Notes: generated by a model from the letters alone, not told the origin. 29,682 nucleotides of DNA from Lachnospiraceae bacterium UBA3633 (GCA_002374095.1 DFKY01000013.1:16215-45896); one strand, 5' to 3'; counted from the first letter of the stretch, positions 1 to 9,430 are shown. Numbers and translations: made by a program.

Positions 1-1272
1 GCTGTAGAAGAAACTGCCGCAGAGAGTGCTGCAGAACCAACTGAAGAGACTACATCTTCTACTGATACTGCAAACGGTGGTCAAGTGTACTACTTAAACT
101 TTAAGCCAGAAGCTGATGAAGCATGGCAAGCACTTGCAAAATCTTACACAGAAGAAACTGGCACACCTGTCACTGTTGTTACAGCTGCATCAGGAAATTA
201 TGAGACAACTCTTATGAGTGAGATGGGCAAATCAAGTGCTCCTACTCTCTTCCAAGTTAATGGACCAGTTGGTCTTGCTAACTGGACAGATGTATGCTAC
301 GACTTAAAAGACTCAAAAGTTTATAATGAACTTACAAGCGATTCATATGCTCTTAAAAACAACGACGAAGTACTTGGTATAGCATATGTCATTGAAAGCT
401 ATGGTATAATCGTCAATAAAACTTTGCTTTCTCAAGCTGGATATTCTATAGATGATATAAAGTCTTTTGCAAATCTCCAAAGTATCGCAGAAGATATCAC
501 TGCAAGACAAGAAGAGCTTGGCTTTTCAGCATTTACATCTGCAGGGCTTGATGGATCATCAGACTGGAGATTTAAAACTCACCTTGCAAACCTTCCTATC
601 TACTTTGAATATCAACATGATGGCATTGAGCAAACTCCTGCTATAAAAGGAACTTATCTCGATAATTATAGAAATATATGGAATCTATATATCAATAACT
701 CTACTGCAGATCCAAAGCTTCTATCATCAAAAACTGGTGACGACTCAAGAAATGAGTTTTTAGCTAAGGAAGCTGTATTCTACCAAAATGGATCATGGGA
801 ATACAATAGTCTTCATGATGGCGGATTTGCTGATGATGAACTCGCTATGATACCTATCTATATAGGTGTTGGCGACGAGGCTAAGCAAGGACTTTGCACA
901 GGTACTGAGAATTTCTGGTGTGTCAATAAAAACGCTAAACCTGAAGACATCGCTGCAACCCTTGACTTCATGGCATGGTGTGTAACTTCAGAAAGAGGAA
1001 CTAATGCTATGGCCAATTCTATGGGCTTTGTAATACCATTTAAGAATGCTGTACCAAGTCCAAATCTTTTCGTTCGTCAAGATAATGAATACACAAGAGA
1101 AGGAAAAACTCCTGTAGCTTGGTGCTTCACTACTATGCCATCTGAAGAGTGGAAAAATGGTGTAGGTCAAGCATTAACTGCTTATGCAGCTGATGAAACT
1201 GATGAGAATTGGGCCAATGTCGTATCTGCATTTGTAGATGGTTGGAAGACAGAATACGAACTCGCTCACTAG
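1..1272 (+). CDS. Sugar ABC transporter substrate-binding protein (5' end outside window)
   Basis: The frame is open from base 1, so the start codon, signal peptide and lipobox lie upstream of the window; the GTG at 85 is only an internal Val codon. The visible N-terminus (about 28 residues) is rich in Ala, Glu and Thr, like the flexible linker behind the lipid-anchored Cys of Gram-positive binding lipoproteins. The rest (about 395 residues) reads as a family 1 (MsmE/MalE-like) solute-binding protein, with an N-terminal lobe beginning YYLNFKPEAD, a middle FYQNGSWEY segment typical of the family, and a C-terminal lobe. It would capture an oligosaccharide outside the membrane and hand it to the two permeases that follow 12 bp downstream. 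The sugar cannot be told from sequence; malQ nearby suggests an alpha-glucan. No ATPase gene follows, so a shared MsmK-type ATPase encoded elsewhere is inferred. Confidence 0.9.
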   Translation, partial: AVEETAAESAAEPTEETTSSTDTANGGQVYYLNFKPEADEAWQALAKSYTEETGTPVTVVTAASGNYETTLMSEMGKSSAPTLFQVNGPVGLANWTDVCYDLKDSKVYNELTSDSYALKNNDEVLGIAYVIESYGIIVNKTLLSQAGYSIDDIKSFANLQSIAEDITARQEELGFSAFTSAGLDGSSDWRFKTHLANLPIYFEYQHDGIEQTPAIKGTYLDNYRNIWNLYINNSTADPKLLSSKTGDDSRNEFLAKEAVFYQNGSWEYNSLHDGGFADDELAMIPIYIGVGDEAKQGLCTGTENFWCVNKNAKPEDIAATLDFMAWCVTSERGTNAMANSMGFVIPFKNAVPSPNLFVRQDNEYTREGKTPVAWCFTTMPSEEWKNGVGQALTAYAADETDENWANVVSAFVDGWKTEYELAH

Positions 1273-1284
1273 GAAAGGACATTT

Positions 1285-2136
1285 ATGGAAAGAGCACTTA
1301 AAAAATACTGGCCAATATTTTTACTACCTACAATTATAGCCTTTATCATTGGCTTTATAGTACCTTTTGCAGAAGGTATGTATCTTTCCCTTTGCCAATT
1401 CACTACAGTCAATAATGCAAAGTTCGTAGGTTTCCGTAATTTTATAAAAGCATTTTCTGATGAACAGTTTAGATCAAGTTTTTGGTTTACATTTAGATTT
1501 GCTATATGTTCTGTGTTATCAATCAATATAATTGCATTTATAATAGCACTATGGCTTACTAAGAAATTTTCAGGCAACAATTTTTTAAGAGCAATATTTT
1601 TCATGCCTAACCTAATTGGTGGTATAGTTCTTGGATATATCTGGCAGATACTTATCAATTGTGTGCTATCTATAATAGGTAAGCCTTTACTTGCACTCAA
1701 TTCTACTGCAGGATTTCTTGGACTTATAATCCTTATGTGCTGGCAGCAGATTGGATATATGATGATCATATATATAGCAGGACTTAATTCAGTTCCTGAT
1801 AGTCTCATAGAAGCAAGTAAAATTGATGGTGCCACAGATCTACAGACTTTATTTAAAGTTAAGATTCCTATGGTGATGCCAACTATCACCATATGTATGT
1901 TTTTAACTCTAACTAATTCCTTTAAGCTTTTTGATCAAAACTTAGCTTTAACTGGTGGTGATCCAAGCCACCAGACAGAGATGCTAGCTCTAAACATATA
2001 TAATACTTTTTATGCTCGTGCAGGTGCACAGTGGAAAGGTATGGGACAAGCAAAAGCTGTTATATTTTTTGTTATAGTTATACTTATATCATTCATCCAA
2101 CTTAAACTATCAAGAGATAGTGAAGTTCAACAATAA
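1285..2136 (+). CDS. Sugar ABC transporter permease 1 (MsmF/MalF-like)
   Basis: A 283-aa integral membrane protein with about six hydrophobic segments, the first at residues 10-30. Near residue 175 it carries the cytoplasmic EAA loop (EASKIDGATDLQTLFKVKIP), which docks the ATPase in binding-protein-dependent importers. The start ATG follows AAAGGA at a good distance and lies 12 bp after the binding-protein stop. Its stop overlaps the ribosome site of the next permease, so the two are translationally coupled. The length is typical of the MalF/UgpA family lacking the long N-terminal extension of enteric MalF. Function as half of the heterodimeric translocation channel is family knowledge; substrate is not determined. 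Confidence 0.93.
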   Translation: MERALKKYWPIFLLPTIIAFIIGFIVPFAEGMYLSLCQFTTVNNAKFVGFRNFIKAFSDEQFRSSFWFTFRFAICSVLSINIIAFIIALWLTKKFSGNNFLRAIFFMPNLIGGIVLGYIWQILINCVLSIIGKPLLALNSTAGFLGLIILMCWQQIGYMMIIYIAGLNSVPDSLIEASKIDGATDLQTLFKVKIPMVMPTITICMFLTLTNSFKLFDQNLALTGGDPSHQTEMLALNIYNTFYARAGAQWKGMGQAKAVIFFVIVILISFIQLKLSRDSEVQQ

Positions 2137-2146
2137 GGAGGTAATT

Positions 2147-2989
2147 GTGAAAAAGCAAAATCCAATTTTAAAGCTACTTTTTGGCATTATTATCCTTGTT
2201 GTCGCAGTTCTATACATGTACCCTATCATCATGATTATATTCAACTCGTTAAAAGTCGAGACAGCAATATCTACCAACACGGTATTTGAGTTGCCACGAA
2301 GTGATACATTTAATGGATTAAATAATTTCATATCTGCTATCACCCGACAAGGATTTTTGCAGAGTTTCTTCTATAGTGCATTTATAACTGTCACATCTCT
2401 TATTGCTATACTTGTATGCTGCTCTATGTGTGCATACTTTATCACAAGGATTAGATCAAAAGTAAGTAGCTTACTTTATTACTTATTTGTCTTTTCTATG
2501 GTAGTGCCATTTCAGATGGTTATGTTTACACTTTCACAAACTGCTGATATGTTAAATCTCAATACCCCATACAATATATTTATTATCTATCTTGGATTTG
2601 GCGCAGGACTTGCAGTATTTATGTTTGCAGGTTTTATGAAATCAGTACCAGTAGAAGTCGAGGAAGCAGCTATGATAGATGGATGTAATCCTCTACAGAC
2701 TTTCTTCCTCATAGTATTTCCTATACTTAAACCAACCATAGTATCAGTTGGTATACTTGAAGCCATGTGGCTTTGGAACGACTATCTTCTGCCTACTCTT
2801 GTCCTTGATATAAAAAAGTATAGAACTATACCTATGCTCATACAATATTTTAGAGGTAGTTATGGTAAAGTTGAGATGGGACCTATGATGGCATCAATAG
2901 TCTTAACAGTACTCCCCATCATAGTTATATATGTATTCGCACAAAAATATATAATTAAAGGCATGACAAGCGGTGCAGTAAAAGGATAA
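2147..2989 (+). CDS. Sugar ABC transporter permease 2 (MsmG/MalG-like)
   Basis: The second half of the importer channel, with about six membrane segments and an EAA loop (EEAAMIDGCNPLQTFFLIVF) near residue 185. The longest open frame begins at a GTG at 2120 inside the upstream gene. I prefer the GTG at 2147, because AAGGAGG (2135-2141) sits 5 bases before it and the protein then begins MKKQNPILKLLFG, a normal short cytoplasmic N-terminus (280 aa). The TAA of permease 1 lies in this ribosome site. The gene ends at a strong hairpin terminator, so the visible operon is binding protein, permease, permease. Family assignment is secure; substrate is inferred only from context. Confidence 0.93.
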   Translation: MKKQNPILKLLFGIIILVVAVLYMYPIIMIIFNSLKVETAISTNTVFELPRSDTFNGLNNFISAITRQGFLQSFFYSAFITVTSLIAILVCCSMCAYFITRIRSKVSSLLYYLFVFSMVVPFQMVMFTLSQTADMLNLNTPYNIFIIYLGFGAGLAVFMFAGFMKSVPVEVEEAAMIDGCNPLQTFFLIVFPILKPTIVSVGILEAMWLWNDYLLPTLVLDIKKYRTIPMLIQYFRGSYGKVEMGPMMASIVLTVLPIIVIYVFAQKYIIKGMTSGAVKG

Positions 2990-2994
2990 TTTAT

Positions 2995-3035
2995 AAAAAA
3001 AGAGTGGCACTTGTAAAAGTTGCCACTCTTTTTTT
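2995..3035. terminator. Bidirectional intrinsic terminator between the ABC operon and malQ
   Basis: The stem AGAGTGGCA (3001-3009) pairs with TGCCACTCT (3021-3029), with a run of A before it and a run of eight T after it. It therefore works as a hairpin plus U-tract in either direction. It sits between the convergent permease and malQ genes and should end both transcripts. Confidence 0.92.
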
Positions 3036-3044
3036 TGTTTTAAA

Positions 3045-4532
3045 TTATTCTCTATTGGTTTTTATCGTAAGCTCTTTTAAAAACTTTATCAAGTTTTCAT
3101 CTATATCTTCTGACTTAAACCGATAACTCCAGTTCATATCACTTAATGTAGAAGGTGTATTGATTCGTCCCTCACTTCCTATCCCAAGTAAATCCTGTAT
3201 CGTCGACACAACAAGATTGCTTTTACTTTCATAGAGTACCGTCAGCGCTCTATAGTTATCAAAGTTATCGCCTAACAGATGCAAATATTCTTTTGCATAT
3301 GCCCTGTCATCATCATTTATACTATGCAACCAACCAACAAATGTATCATTATCATGTGTGCCTATATACGCAACACTATTTTCAATATATGTGTGTGGTA
3401 GATACTCTGTGTTGTTTTTATCTCGTGAATCAAATGCAAATTGCAAAACTTTCATTCCTGGAAATCCTGTATCTTTCAAGAGCTTTCTTACAGAATCTGT
3501 AAGGAAACCTAGATCTTCTACTATAATATCTAAATCACCAAGTTTCTCATGAATTTTATTAAAAAGTTCTATGCCTGGTCCTTTTTTCCACCTGCCATTT
3601 ACTGCATCATGACTTCCATAAGGTATAGCATAGTATGAGTCAAAGCCTCTAAAATGATCTATCCTTATGACATCATAAAGAATTCTTAAATACTTAAACT
3701 TTTCTACAAAATACTTATAATCGTTTTCTTTTATATAGTCATAGTTATATAATGGGTTTCCCCATAACTGTCCTCTTGCCGAAAATCCATCTGGTGGACA
3801 TCCAGAAACTTCTATTGGTCTTTTTTCTTCATCAAGATAAAAGTTTTTTGAATTTGCCCAGACTTCTGCACTATCATATGCACTATATATTGGTATATCA
3901 CCTATAATTTTTATGCCTTTATCATTTGCATATTTTTTAAGTTTAAACCACTGATCATAAAATATGCACTGCATAGTTTTATAAAACTCTACTTCTTCTT
4001 TGTGGTTCTTTGTAAATTCATCTATCGCATTATTATCAGCAAGTTTTAATTCTTCTTCCCAATTATCAAACGAAGCACCTCCATGCATATCTTTTATAGC
4101 ATGAAATACAGCATAGTCGTCAAGAAAAAAGCTATAATCATATTTAAACTTTGCATATGCGATAGGATGTTTTTTTCTATAATTGTCACAAGCTTTTTTT
4201 AATATCGTAAAACGATTATCAAAAAGTTTATTATAATTAACTCTTCTTTCATCTGACCCAAAGTCTATATCCTTATAGTCTTTTTCTTCAATTAGTAATT
4301 CATCCTTTAGCATATCAAGGTCTATGAAAAATGGGTTTCCTGCAAAACCTGATGTAGCAGAATAAGGAGAATTGCCAAAGCTTGTCTCCATAATAGGTAA
4401 CATCTGCCAATACTTTTGCTTTGTCGCCACAAGAAAATCTACAAAATTATATGCTTCTTTTCCAAGTGTGCCTATACCATACTTTGATGGTAATGAAAAT
4501 ATCGGCATAAGTACACCACTACTTCTTTTCAT
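3045..4532 (-). CDS. malQ: 4-alpha-glucanotransferase (amylomaltase, GH77)
   Basis: A 495-aa GH77 enzyme, normal length for the family. It moves alpha-1,4-glucan segments between maltodextrins in the cytoplasm, releasing glucose and lengthening chains for phosphorylase. Seen motifs: N-terminal RSSGVLMPIFSLPSKYGIG; central VIRIDHFRGF, containing the nucleophile Asp; VEDLG, containing the acid/base Glu; and IGTHDNDT, containing the stabilising Asp. The start ATG is preceded by TGAGGAAAAAT. Upstream, the terminator hairpin of the pyruvate:ferredoxin oxidoreductase gene ends only about 10 bases before this ribosome site, leaving no room for an ordinary promoter after it. Expression must come by read-through or from a promoter on the far side of the hairpin. 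Its closeness to a sugar importer fits maltodextrin use. Confidence 0.96.
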   Translation of the reverse strand: MKRSSGVLMPIFSLPSKYGIGTLGKEAYNFVDFLVATKQKYWQMLPIMETSFGNSPYSATSGFAGNPFFIDLDMLKDELLIEEKDYKDIDFGSDERRVNYNKLFDNRFTILKKACDNYRKKHPIAYAKFKYDYSFFLDDYAVFHAIKDMHGGASFDNWEEELKLADNNAIDEFTKNHKEEVEFYKTMQCIFYDQWFKLKKYANDKGIKIIGDIPIYSAYDSAEVWANSKNFYLDEEKRPIEVSGCPPDGFSARGQLWGNPLYNYDYIKENDYKYFVEKFKYLRILYDVIRIDHFRGFDSYYAIPYGSHDAVNGRWKKGPGIELFNKIHEKLGDLDIIVEDLGFLTDSVRKLLKDTGFPGMKVLQFAFDSRDKNNTEYLPHTYIENSVAYIGTHDNDTFVGWLHSINDDDRAYAKEYLHLLGDNFDNYRALTVLYESKSNLVVSTIQDLLGIGSEGRINTPSTLSDMNWSYRFKSEDIDENLIKFLKELTIKTNRE

Positions 4533-4544
4533 ATATTTTTCCTC

Positions 4545-4597
4545 AAAAAAAGGGCTTATATAACTCGCTCCTATGTACAGGCGAGCTTTATAAGCCC
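4545..4597 (-). terminator. Intrinsic terminator after the oxidoreductase gene, lying in the malQ leader
   Basis: On the minus strand the outer stem GGGCTTATA/TATAAGCCC encloses an inner GCTCGC/GCGAGT-type stem and is followed by seven T. It lies 12 bp after the oxidoreductase stop. The malQ ribosome site begins immediately after the T run, so this hairpin may also act as an attenuator for malQ. Confidence 0.85.
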
Positions 4598-4608
4598 TAT
4601 TGTATCTA

Positions 4609-7600
4609 CTATACTGTTACTGAATACAAGTTACCAAGTGCTTTTAAGTAAATATATCTTGCTTTAGCTTCTTTTTCATTCTTTTCAAAAAGTTTTATTG
4701 CCTTTTCTTTATCTTTAAGTGCAAGAGATGAATATCTTACCTCGCCTTCAAGGAATTCTTTATACTTATCAAAGTTTGGCTCTTTACTATCAAGTACAAA
4801 CTTTTGCTCATCAGCCGAAGCATTTGGTCTAAATCTAAAGTTATGCCAATATCCACACTCTACTGCAAGTTTTTGCTCAAGCTCTGCTTTTCCCATACCT
4901 TTCTTTATACCATGATTGATACAAGGTGAATATGCAATTATGAGTGATGGCCCTTCATAGTTCTCAGCTTCTATAAGTGCTTTTACTACTTGATTTCTAT
5001 CAGCTCCCATGCAGACCTGTGCTACATATACATATCCATAAGACATAGCAATTGACGCTATATCTTTCTTCTTTACTTCTTTTCCTCCTGCTGCAAATTG
5101 TGCTACAGCACCTGTAGGAGTTGCTTTTGATGATTGACCTCCAGTATTTGAATAAACTTCAGTATCAAATATAAGGATGTTTACATCTTCATTTTGTGCA
5201 AGTACGTGGTCAACTCCACCAAATCCTATATCATAACCCCATCCATCACCACCAAAGATCCATTGACTCTTCTTAGCAAGATAATCTTTGCTAAGCATAA
5301 GTTCTTTAGCAAGTTTATGAGATGATTTAGAAAGTAATGGTATAAGTCTATCTGTTGCTTTACCATTGAGCTTAGAATTTCCTTTTGTAGCTATGTATTC
5401 TTTAAGTGCATCTTTTAGTGCACCACTTGATTCTTCCATGAGTGTCTCTGCTTTTTGTACAAGTGCTCCTCTTACAGCTTTTTGTGCAAGGTACATACCA
5501 TATCCAAATTCTGCATTATCTTCAAAAAGTGAATTGTTCCATGCTGGTCCTCTACCTTTACTATCTTTTGTATAAGGAGTAGAAGGAGATGAATTGCCCC
5601 AGATTGAAGAGCATCCTGTTGCATTGGCTATATACATCCTATCACCAAAGAGTTGTGTAACAAGTTTTGCATATGGTGTCTCTCCGCATCCTGCACATGC
5701 ACCTGAGAACTCCAAGTAAGGCTTTTTAAATTGTGATCCCTTTACTGTATGCTCACCATATTTTTCTACTATATCTTCCTTATCTGGCAATTTTATAGCA
5801 TAGTCAAAATACTTTTGCTCATCCATTGCATCAGATAGATCTTTCATAACAAGTGCTTTCTCACCCTTTATACCAGGACAAGTATCTGCACACACACCAC
5901 AACCAGTACAATCCATGACACTTGTGACAATAGAGAACTTATAATTATCCATGCCATTAAGGTCTTTTGCATTCATGCCTTTTGGCATAGCTTTCATTTC
6001 TTTATCTGTAAGTGCTACTGGACGAATAGCTGCATGTGGACATACAAGTGAGCAGAAATTACATTCAATACAATTATCTTTATGCCAAGTAGGGACTTTA
6101 ACTGCTATTCCACGCTTCTCATATTGTGATGTGCCTGATGGAGTATTGCCATATACATAGTCTTTAAATGCTGATACTGGAAGCTCATCACCTTTCTTAT
6201 TATTTACAGCTCTCTGTATATTTTCTACAAATTTTACTGTTTCTTTGTCTCCTTTTACAGAAGCCTCTTTCTTGCTCTTTACTGATATATTTTTCCATGA
6301 TGCAGGTACCTTTACTTTAACCATACCTACAGCACCAGCATCTATAGCATCACAGTTTTTCTTTACTACATCTTCACCTTTTCTACCATAAGTAGCTCTT
6401 GCAGCATCCTTCATATATTCTATAGCCTTTTTCTCTGGTATGATACCAGCAAGCTTAAAGAAAGCTGATTGAAGTATAGTATTGATACGAGTTGGTCCCA
6501 TACCTGTCTCTATACCTATCTTTACTCCATCTATGATATAGAAATTGATTTTATGTGTAGCGATATACTTCTTTACATGATCTGGGATCTTCTTTTCAAG
6601 TGACTTCTCATCAAAATCACAGTTAAGCAAAAATGTGCCGCCATCTACAAGATCTTCTACCATATTGTAATTCTCAAGATAAGATGATTTATGACATGCT
6701 ACAAAGTTTGCTTTAGATATAAGATATGTAGACTTTATAGGTTTCTTACCAAATCTCAAGTGTGATGTAGTGAGACCGCCTGATTTTTTAGAGTCATAAT
6801 CAAAATATGCTTGTACATACATATCTGTATTATCACCAATTATCTTTATAGAGTTCTTATTGGCACCAACAGTTCCATCAGATCCAAGTCCCCAGAACTT
6901 ACAACAAGTTGTGCCATCAGGAGTTGAGTTAAATGGTTTTCCTTCTTTGAGAGAAAGTTTTGTCACATCATCATTAATACCAATTGTAAATCCATTTAAC
7001 TTTTTATTGTCATATACTGCTGCTATCTGCTCTGGTGTAGTATTCTTTGAACCAAGTCCATATCTTCCACCAAGAATAGTTGCCTTTTCAAACTTTGTAC
7101 CTTTAAGTGCTGCTACAACATCAAGATAAAGTGGCTCACCAAAACTTCCTGGTTCTTTAGTTCTATCAAGTACAGAAATAGTTTTTACTGTTGATGGAAG
7201 TGCTTTAAGTAAGTGTTCTTTTGAGAATGGTCTATACAGATGAACTTCTATCACGCCAATTTTTGCTTTTTTCTTTTTATTCATGTAGTCAATATATTCT
7301 TCTATAGTCTGACATACAGATCCCATGGCTATGATTACATGATTAGCTGACTTGTCACCATAATAGCTAAAAAGCTTATAGTTAGTACCAATTAGTTTAT
7401 TTACAGCATCCATGTAAGTCTCTACAATATGTGGCATGTTGTTGTAATTAGTATTACTTGCTTCACGAGCTTGGAAGAATATATCTGGATTTTGTGCAGA
7501 TCCTCTTTCTTCAGGATGATTTGGATTCATTGCGCTGTCTCTAAAAGCTTTCACTGCTTTCATATCAAGAAGAGATTTTAGTTCTTTATCTCCCCATGTC

Positions 7601-8160
7601 TCTACTTTTTGTATCTCATGAGATGTTCTAAAGCCATCAAAGAAATTGATAAATGGCAATTTCCCTTTTATAGCAGATAGATGTGCAACTGGAGTAAGAT
7701 CCATAACTTCTTGAACTGATCCAGATGCAAGCATACATACACCTGTCTGACGACATGCATATATATCACTATGATCTCCAAATATTGAAAGAGCATGACT
7801 TGCAATTGCTCTTGCTGATACATTGAATACTCCTGGCAGACCTTCTCCTGCTATCTTATAAAGATTTGGTATCATAAGAAGTAGACCTTGTGATGCTGTA
7901 TAAGTAGTTGTAAGAGCTCCTGCTGCAAGAGAACCATGTACAGCTCCTGCTGCACCTGCTTCTGACTGCATCTCTTTAACTTGTACAGTCTCACCAAAAA
8001 GATTCTTTCTTCCTTCAGTAGCCCACTCATCAGTGTGCTCTGCCATAACAGATGATGGTGTTATAGGGTAAATTGCTGCAACTTCAGTAAATGCATATGA
8101 GGCATGAGCAGCTGCCTCATTGCCATCCATTGTTTTCATTTTTCTCTTAATTTTAGCCAT
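4609..8160 (-). CDS. nifJ: Pyruvate:ferredoxin (flavodoxin) oxidoreductase
   Basis: A 1183-aa single-chain enzyme, full length for the homodimeric bacterial type. It oxidatively decarboxylates pyruvate to acetyl-CoA and CO2 and reduces ferredoxin, the central step of anaerobic sugar breakdown. Domains in order: the N-terminal pyrimidine-binding TPP domain (YPITPSSVMAEHTDEWA); the middle transketolase-C-like domain; a 2[4Fe-4S] ferredoxin domain near residues 690-760, with CIECNFCSLVCPHAAIRP and CTGCGVCADTCPG; and the C-terminal TPP-binding domain with CAGCGETPY, GDGWGYDIGFGG and VYSNTGGQ, which also carries the proximal cluster ligands. The start ATG follows GGAGAG. It has its own promoter in the divergent region and its own terminator, so it is probably monocistronic apart from read-through into malQ. 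Confidence 0.98.
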   Translation of the reverse strand: MAKIKRKMKTMDGNEAAAHASYAFTEVAAIYPITPSSVMAEHTDEWATEGRKNLFGETVQVKEMQSEAGAAGAVHGSLAAGALTTTYTASQGLLLMIPNLYKIAGEGLPGVFNVSARAIASHALSIFGDHSDIYACRQTGVCMLASGSVQEVMDLTPVAHLSAIKGKLPFINFFDGFRTSHEIQKVETWGDKELKSLLDMKAVKAFRDSAMNPNHPEERGSAQNPDIFFQAREASNTNYNNMPHIVETYMDAVNKLIGTNYKLFSYYGDKSANHVIIAMGSVCQTIEEYIDYMNKKKKAKIGVIEVHLYRPFSKEHLLKALPSTVKTISVLDRTKEPGSFGEPLYLDVVAALKGTKFEKATILGGRYGLGSKNTTPEQIAAVYDNKKLNGFTIGINDDVTKLSLKEGKPFNSTPDGTTCCKFWGLGSDGTVGANKNSIKIIGDNTDMYVQAYFDYDSKKSGGLTTSHLRFGKKPIKSTYLISKANFVACHKSSYLENYNMVEDLVDGGTFLLNCDFDEKSLEKKIPDHVKKYIATHKINFYIIDGVKIGIETGMGPTRINTILQSAFFKLAGIIPEKKAIEYMKDAARATYGRKGEDVVKKNCDAIDAGAVGMVKVKVPASWKNISVKSKKEASVKGDKETVKFVENIQRAVNNKKGDELPVSAFKDYVYGNTPSGTSQYEKRGIAVKVPTWHKDNCIECNFCSLVCPHAAIRPVALTDKEMKAMPKGMNAKDLNGMDNYKFSIVTSVMDCTGCGVCADTCPGIKGEKALVMKDLSDAMDEQKYFDYAIKLPDKEDIVEKYGEHTVKGSQFKKPYLEFSGACAGCGETPYAKLVTQLFGDRMYIANATGCSSIWGNSSPSTPYTKDSKGRGPAWNNSLFEDNAEFGYGMYLAQKAVRGALVQKAETLMEESSGALKDALKEYIATKGNSKLNGKATDRLIPLLSKSSHKLAKELMLSKDYLAKKSQWIFGGDGWGYDIGFGGVDHVLAQNEDVNILIFDTEVYSNTGGQSSKATPTGAVAQFAAGGKEVKKKDIASIAMSYGYVYVAQVCMGADRNQVVKALIEAENYEGPSLIIAYSPCINHGIKKGMGKAELEQKLAVECGYWHNFRFRPNASADEQKFVLDSKEPNFDKYKEFLEGEVRYSSLALKDKEKAIKLFEKNEKEAKARYIYLKALGNLYSVTV

Positions 8161-8219
8161 ATTTTCTCTCCATTCTATATTTATTCTTTTTTATTTTTAA
8201 TCAATAATAAAGTTATCTT

Positions 8220-8248
8220 ATTTTATCACATATTTAAGCGATTTTCAA
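8220..8248 (-). promoter_or_regulatory. Promoter of the pyruvate:ferredoxin oxidoreductase gene
   Basis: On the minus strand TTGAAA (8248-8243) and TAAAAT (8225-8220) are 17 bases apart, a sigma-A pattern with 5/6 matches in each box. This gives a leader of about 50 bases before the ATG at 8160. Confidence 0.6.
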
Positions 8249-8259
8249 TAAAGCAAAAT

Positions 8260-8274
8260 GCCTTATATATAGGC
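8260..8274. promoter_or_regulatory. Short palindrome between the divergent promoters
   Basis: GCCTTATATATAGGC is a 15-bp inverted repeat lying upstream of both the oxidoreductase and murG promoters. A role as an operator is a guess from position only. Confidence 0.3.
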
Positions 8275-8282
8275 TTTCTCAT

Positions 8283-8311
8283 TTGATACTCACCATATAA
8301 TGTAGTATAAT
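8283..8311 (+). promoter_or_regulatory. Promoter of murG (predicts a leaderless mRNA)
   Basis: TTGATA (8283-8288) and TATAAT (8306-8311) are exactly 17 bases apart. Transcription from this site should begin about 7 bases past the -10 box, which is at the murG ATG (8318-8320). No Shine-Dalgarno sequence lies before that ATG. Confidence 0.75.
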
Positions 8312-8317
8312 GTGGAT

Positions 8318-9430
8318 ATGTCACATAATAAAAAAATTGCACTTACTGGAGGAGGCACTGCAGGACATATAACTCCAAATCTCGCTCTTATTCCTGAACT
8401 TAAAAATCGAGGCTATGATATTATATACATCGGAAGTAAGAATGGTATGGAAAGCACAATACTACCAAAAGCAGGCATTCCTTTCTATGGCGTTACTGCT
8501 GACAAGCTCAGAAGATATTTTGATGTTAAAAATTTTCTTATGCCATTTAATGTGATTAAAGGCATAAATGAAGCAGAAAAAGTTCTAAAAAAACAAAATG
8601 TTGATATAGTTTTTTCAAAAGGTGGCTTTGTTGCTGTTCCTATAGTCATTGCAGCAAATAAACTTAAGATACCTATAGTATCTCATGAAGCAGATATAAG
8701 CCCAGGTCTTGCCAATAGACTCGCAGCACCAAGATCAAAAGTTATTTGTTGCAACTTTGAAGAGACGGCAAAAATCTTTGGTAAAAAAGGTGTTCACACA
8801 GGAAGTCCTATAAGAGATGTAGTCCTTAAAGGAGATAGAGAAAAAGGAATAAGGCTTTTAAACTTTAAGGACGATAAACCTATCCTTTTTATAACTGGAG
8901 GAAGTCTCGGCTCTCAATATATCAATAATCTAATAAGAAAAAATATTTATGAACTAATAAATAGGTATAATGTCGTCCACCAATGTGGTGTCGGCAAGAT
9001 GAGTTCACAATGCTTAACCGATAAAGAGTCTTTGGCCTTTCAAAGTGAGATGATTAAAAATTCATATAAAGAATTTGAAATCATATCAGATGATCTACCA
9101 GACATTTTTGCCGCATCTGATTTTGTAATTAGTAGAGCTGGAGCCAATATAATATTTGAGCTTCTCGCCCTTAAAAAGCCAAGCCTACTTATCCCTCTTT
9201 CTAAAAAAGCATCAAGAGGCGATCAAATACTCAATGCAAAAAGTTTTGAAGCCAAAAAATATGCCATAACTCTTTTAGAAGAAGACCAAGATGAAAAGCC
9301 ATGGCTCTTTATCAAGAAACTCGATGAACTGGAAAAGAAAAAAGACTCTATGATAGACGCCATGAATCACGCAAAAGAAAATAATGCCATAAAAAAGATT
9401 TGTGATGTAATAGATAAATACTCTGCATAA
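8318..9430 (+). CDS. murG: UDP-GlcNAc:undecaprenyl-PP-MurNAc-pentapeptide GlcNAc transferase (MurG)
   Basis: Adds GlcNAc to lipid I to make lipid II on the cytoplasmic face of the membrane, an essential peptidoglycan step. Seen: N-terminal Rossmann glycine loop KKIALTGGGTAGHITPNLAL; a middle FSKGGFVAVPIVIAA segment and SHEADISPGLANRL; the C-domain ITGGSLGSQYIN loop; and the nucleotide-sugar region SRAGANIIFELLALKKPSLLIPL. The length (370 aa) is normal. The frame is open to a GTG at 8312, but that codon abuts the -10 box and would not be on the transcript, so I start at ATG 8318 (MSHNKKIAL). It is monocistronic, ends before a hairpin terminator, and is not in a dcw cell-division cluster here. 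It marks the end of the housekeeping region. Confidence 0.96.
   Translation: MSHNKKIALTGGGTAGHITPNLALIPELKNRGYDIIYIGSKNGMESTILPKAGIPFYGVTADKLRRYFDVKNFLMPFNVIKGINEAEKVLKKQNVDIVFSKGGFVAVPIVIAANKLKIPIVSHEADISPGLANRLAAPRSKVICCNFEETAKIFGKKGVHTGSPIRDVVLKGDREKGIRLLNFKDDKPILFITGGSLGSQYINNLIRKNIYELINRYNVVHQCGVGKMSSQCLTDKESLAFQSEMIKNSYKEFEIISDDLPDIFAASDFVISRAGANIIFELLALKKPSLLIPLSKKASRGDQILNAKSFEAKKYAITLLEEDQDEKPWLFIKKLDELEKKKDSMIDAMNHAKENNAIKKICDVIDKYSA

Noticed and set aside
1269..1892. 207-aa minus-strand frame opposite permease 1
   Set aside because: Shadow of the permease; no ribosome site and implausible composition.
2120..2146. Upstream GTG start for permease 2
   Set aside because: It lies within permease 1 without a ribosome site; the GTG at 2147 has AAGGAGG at ideal distance.
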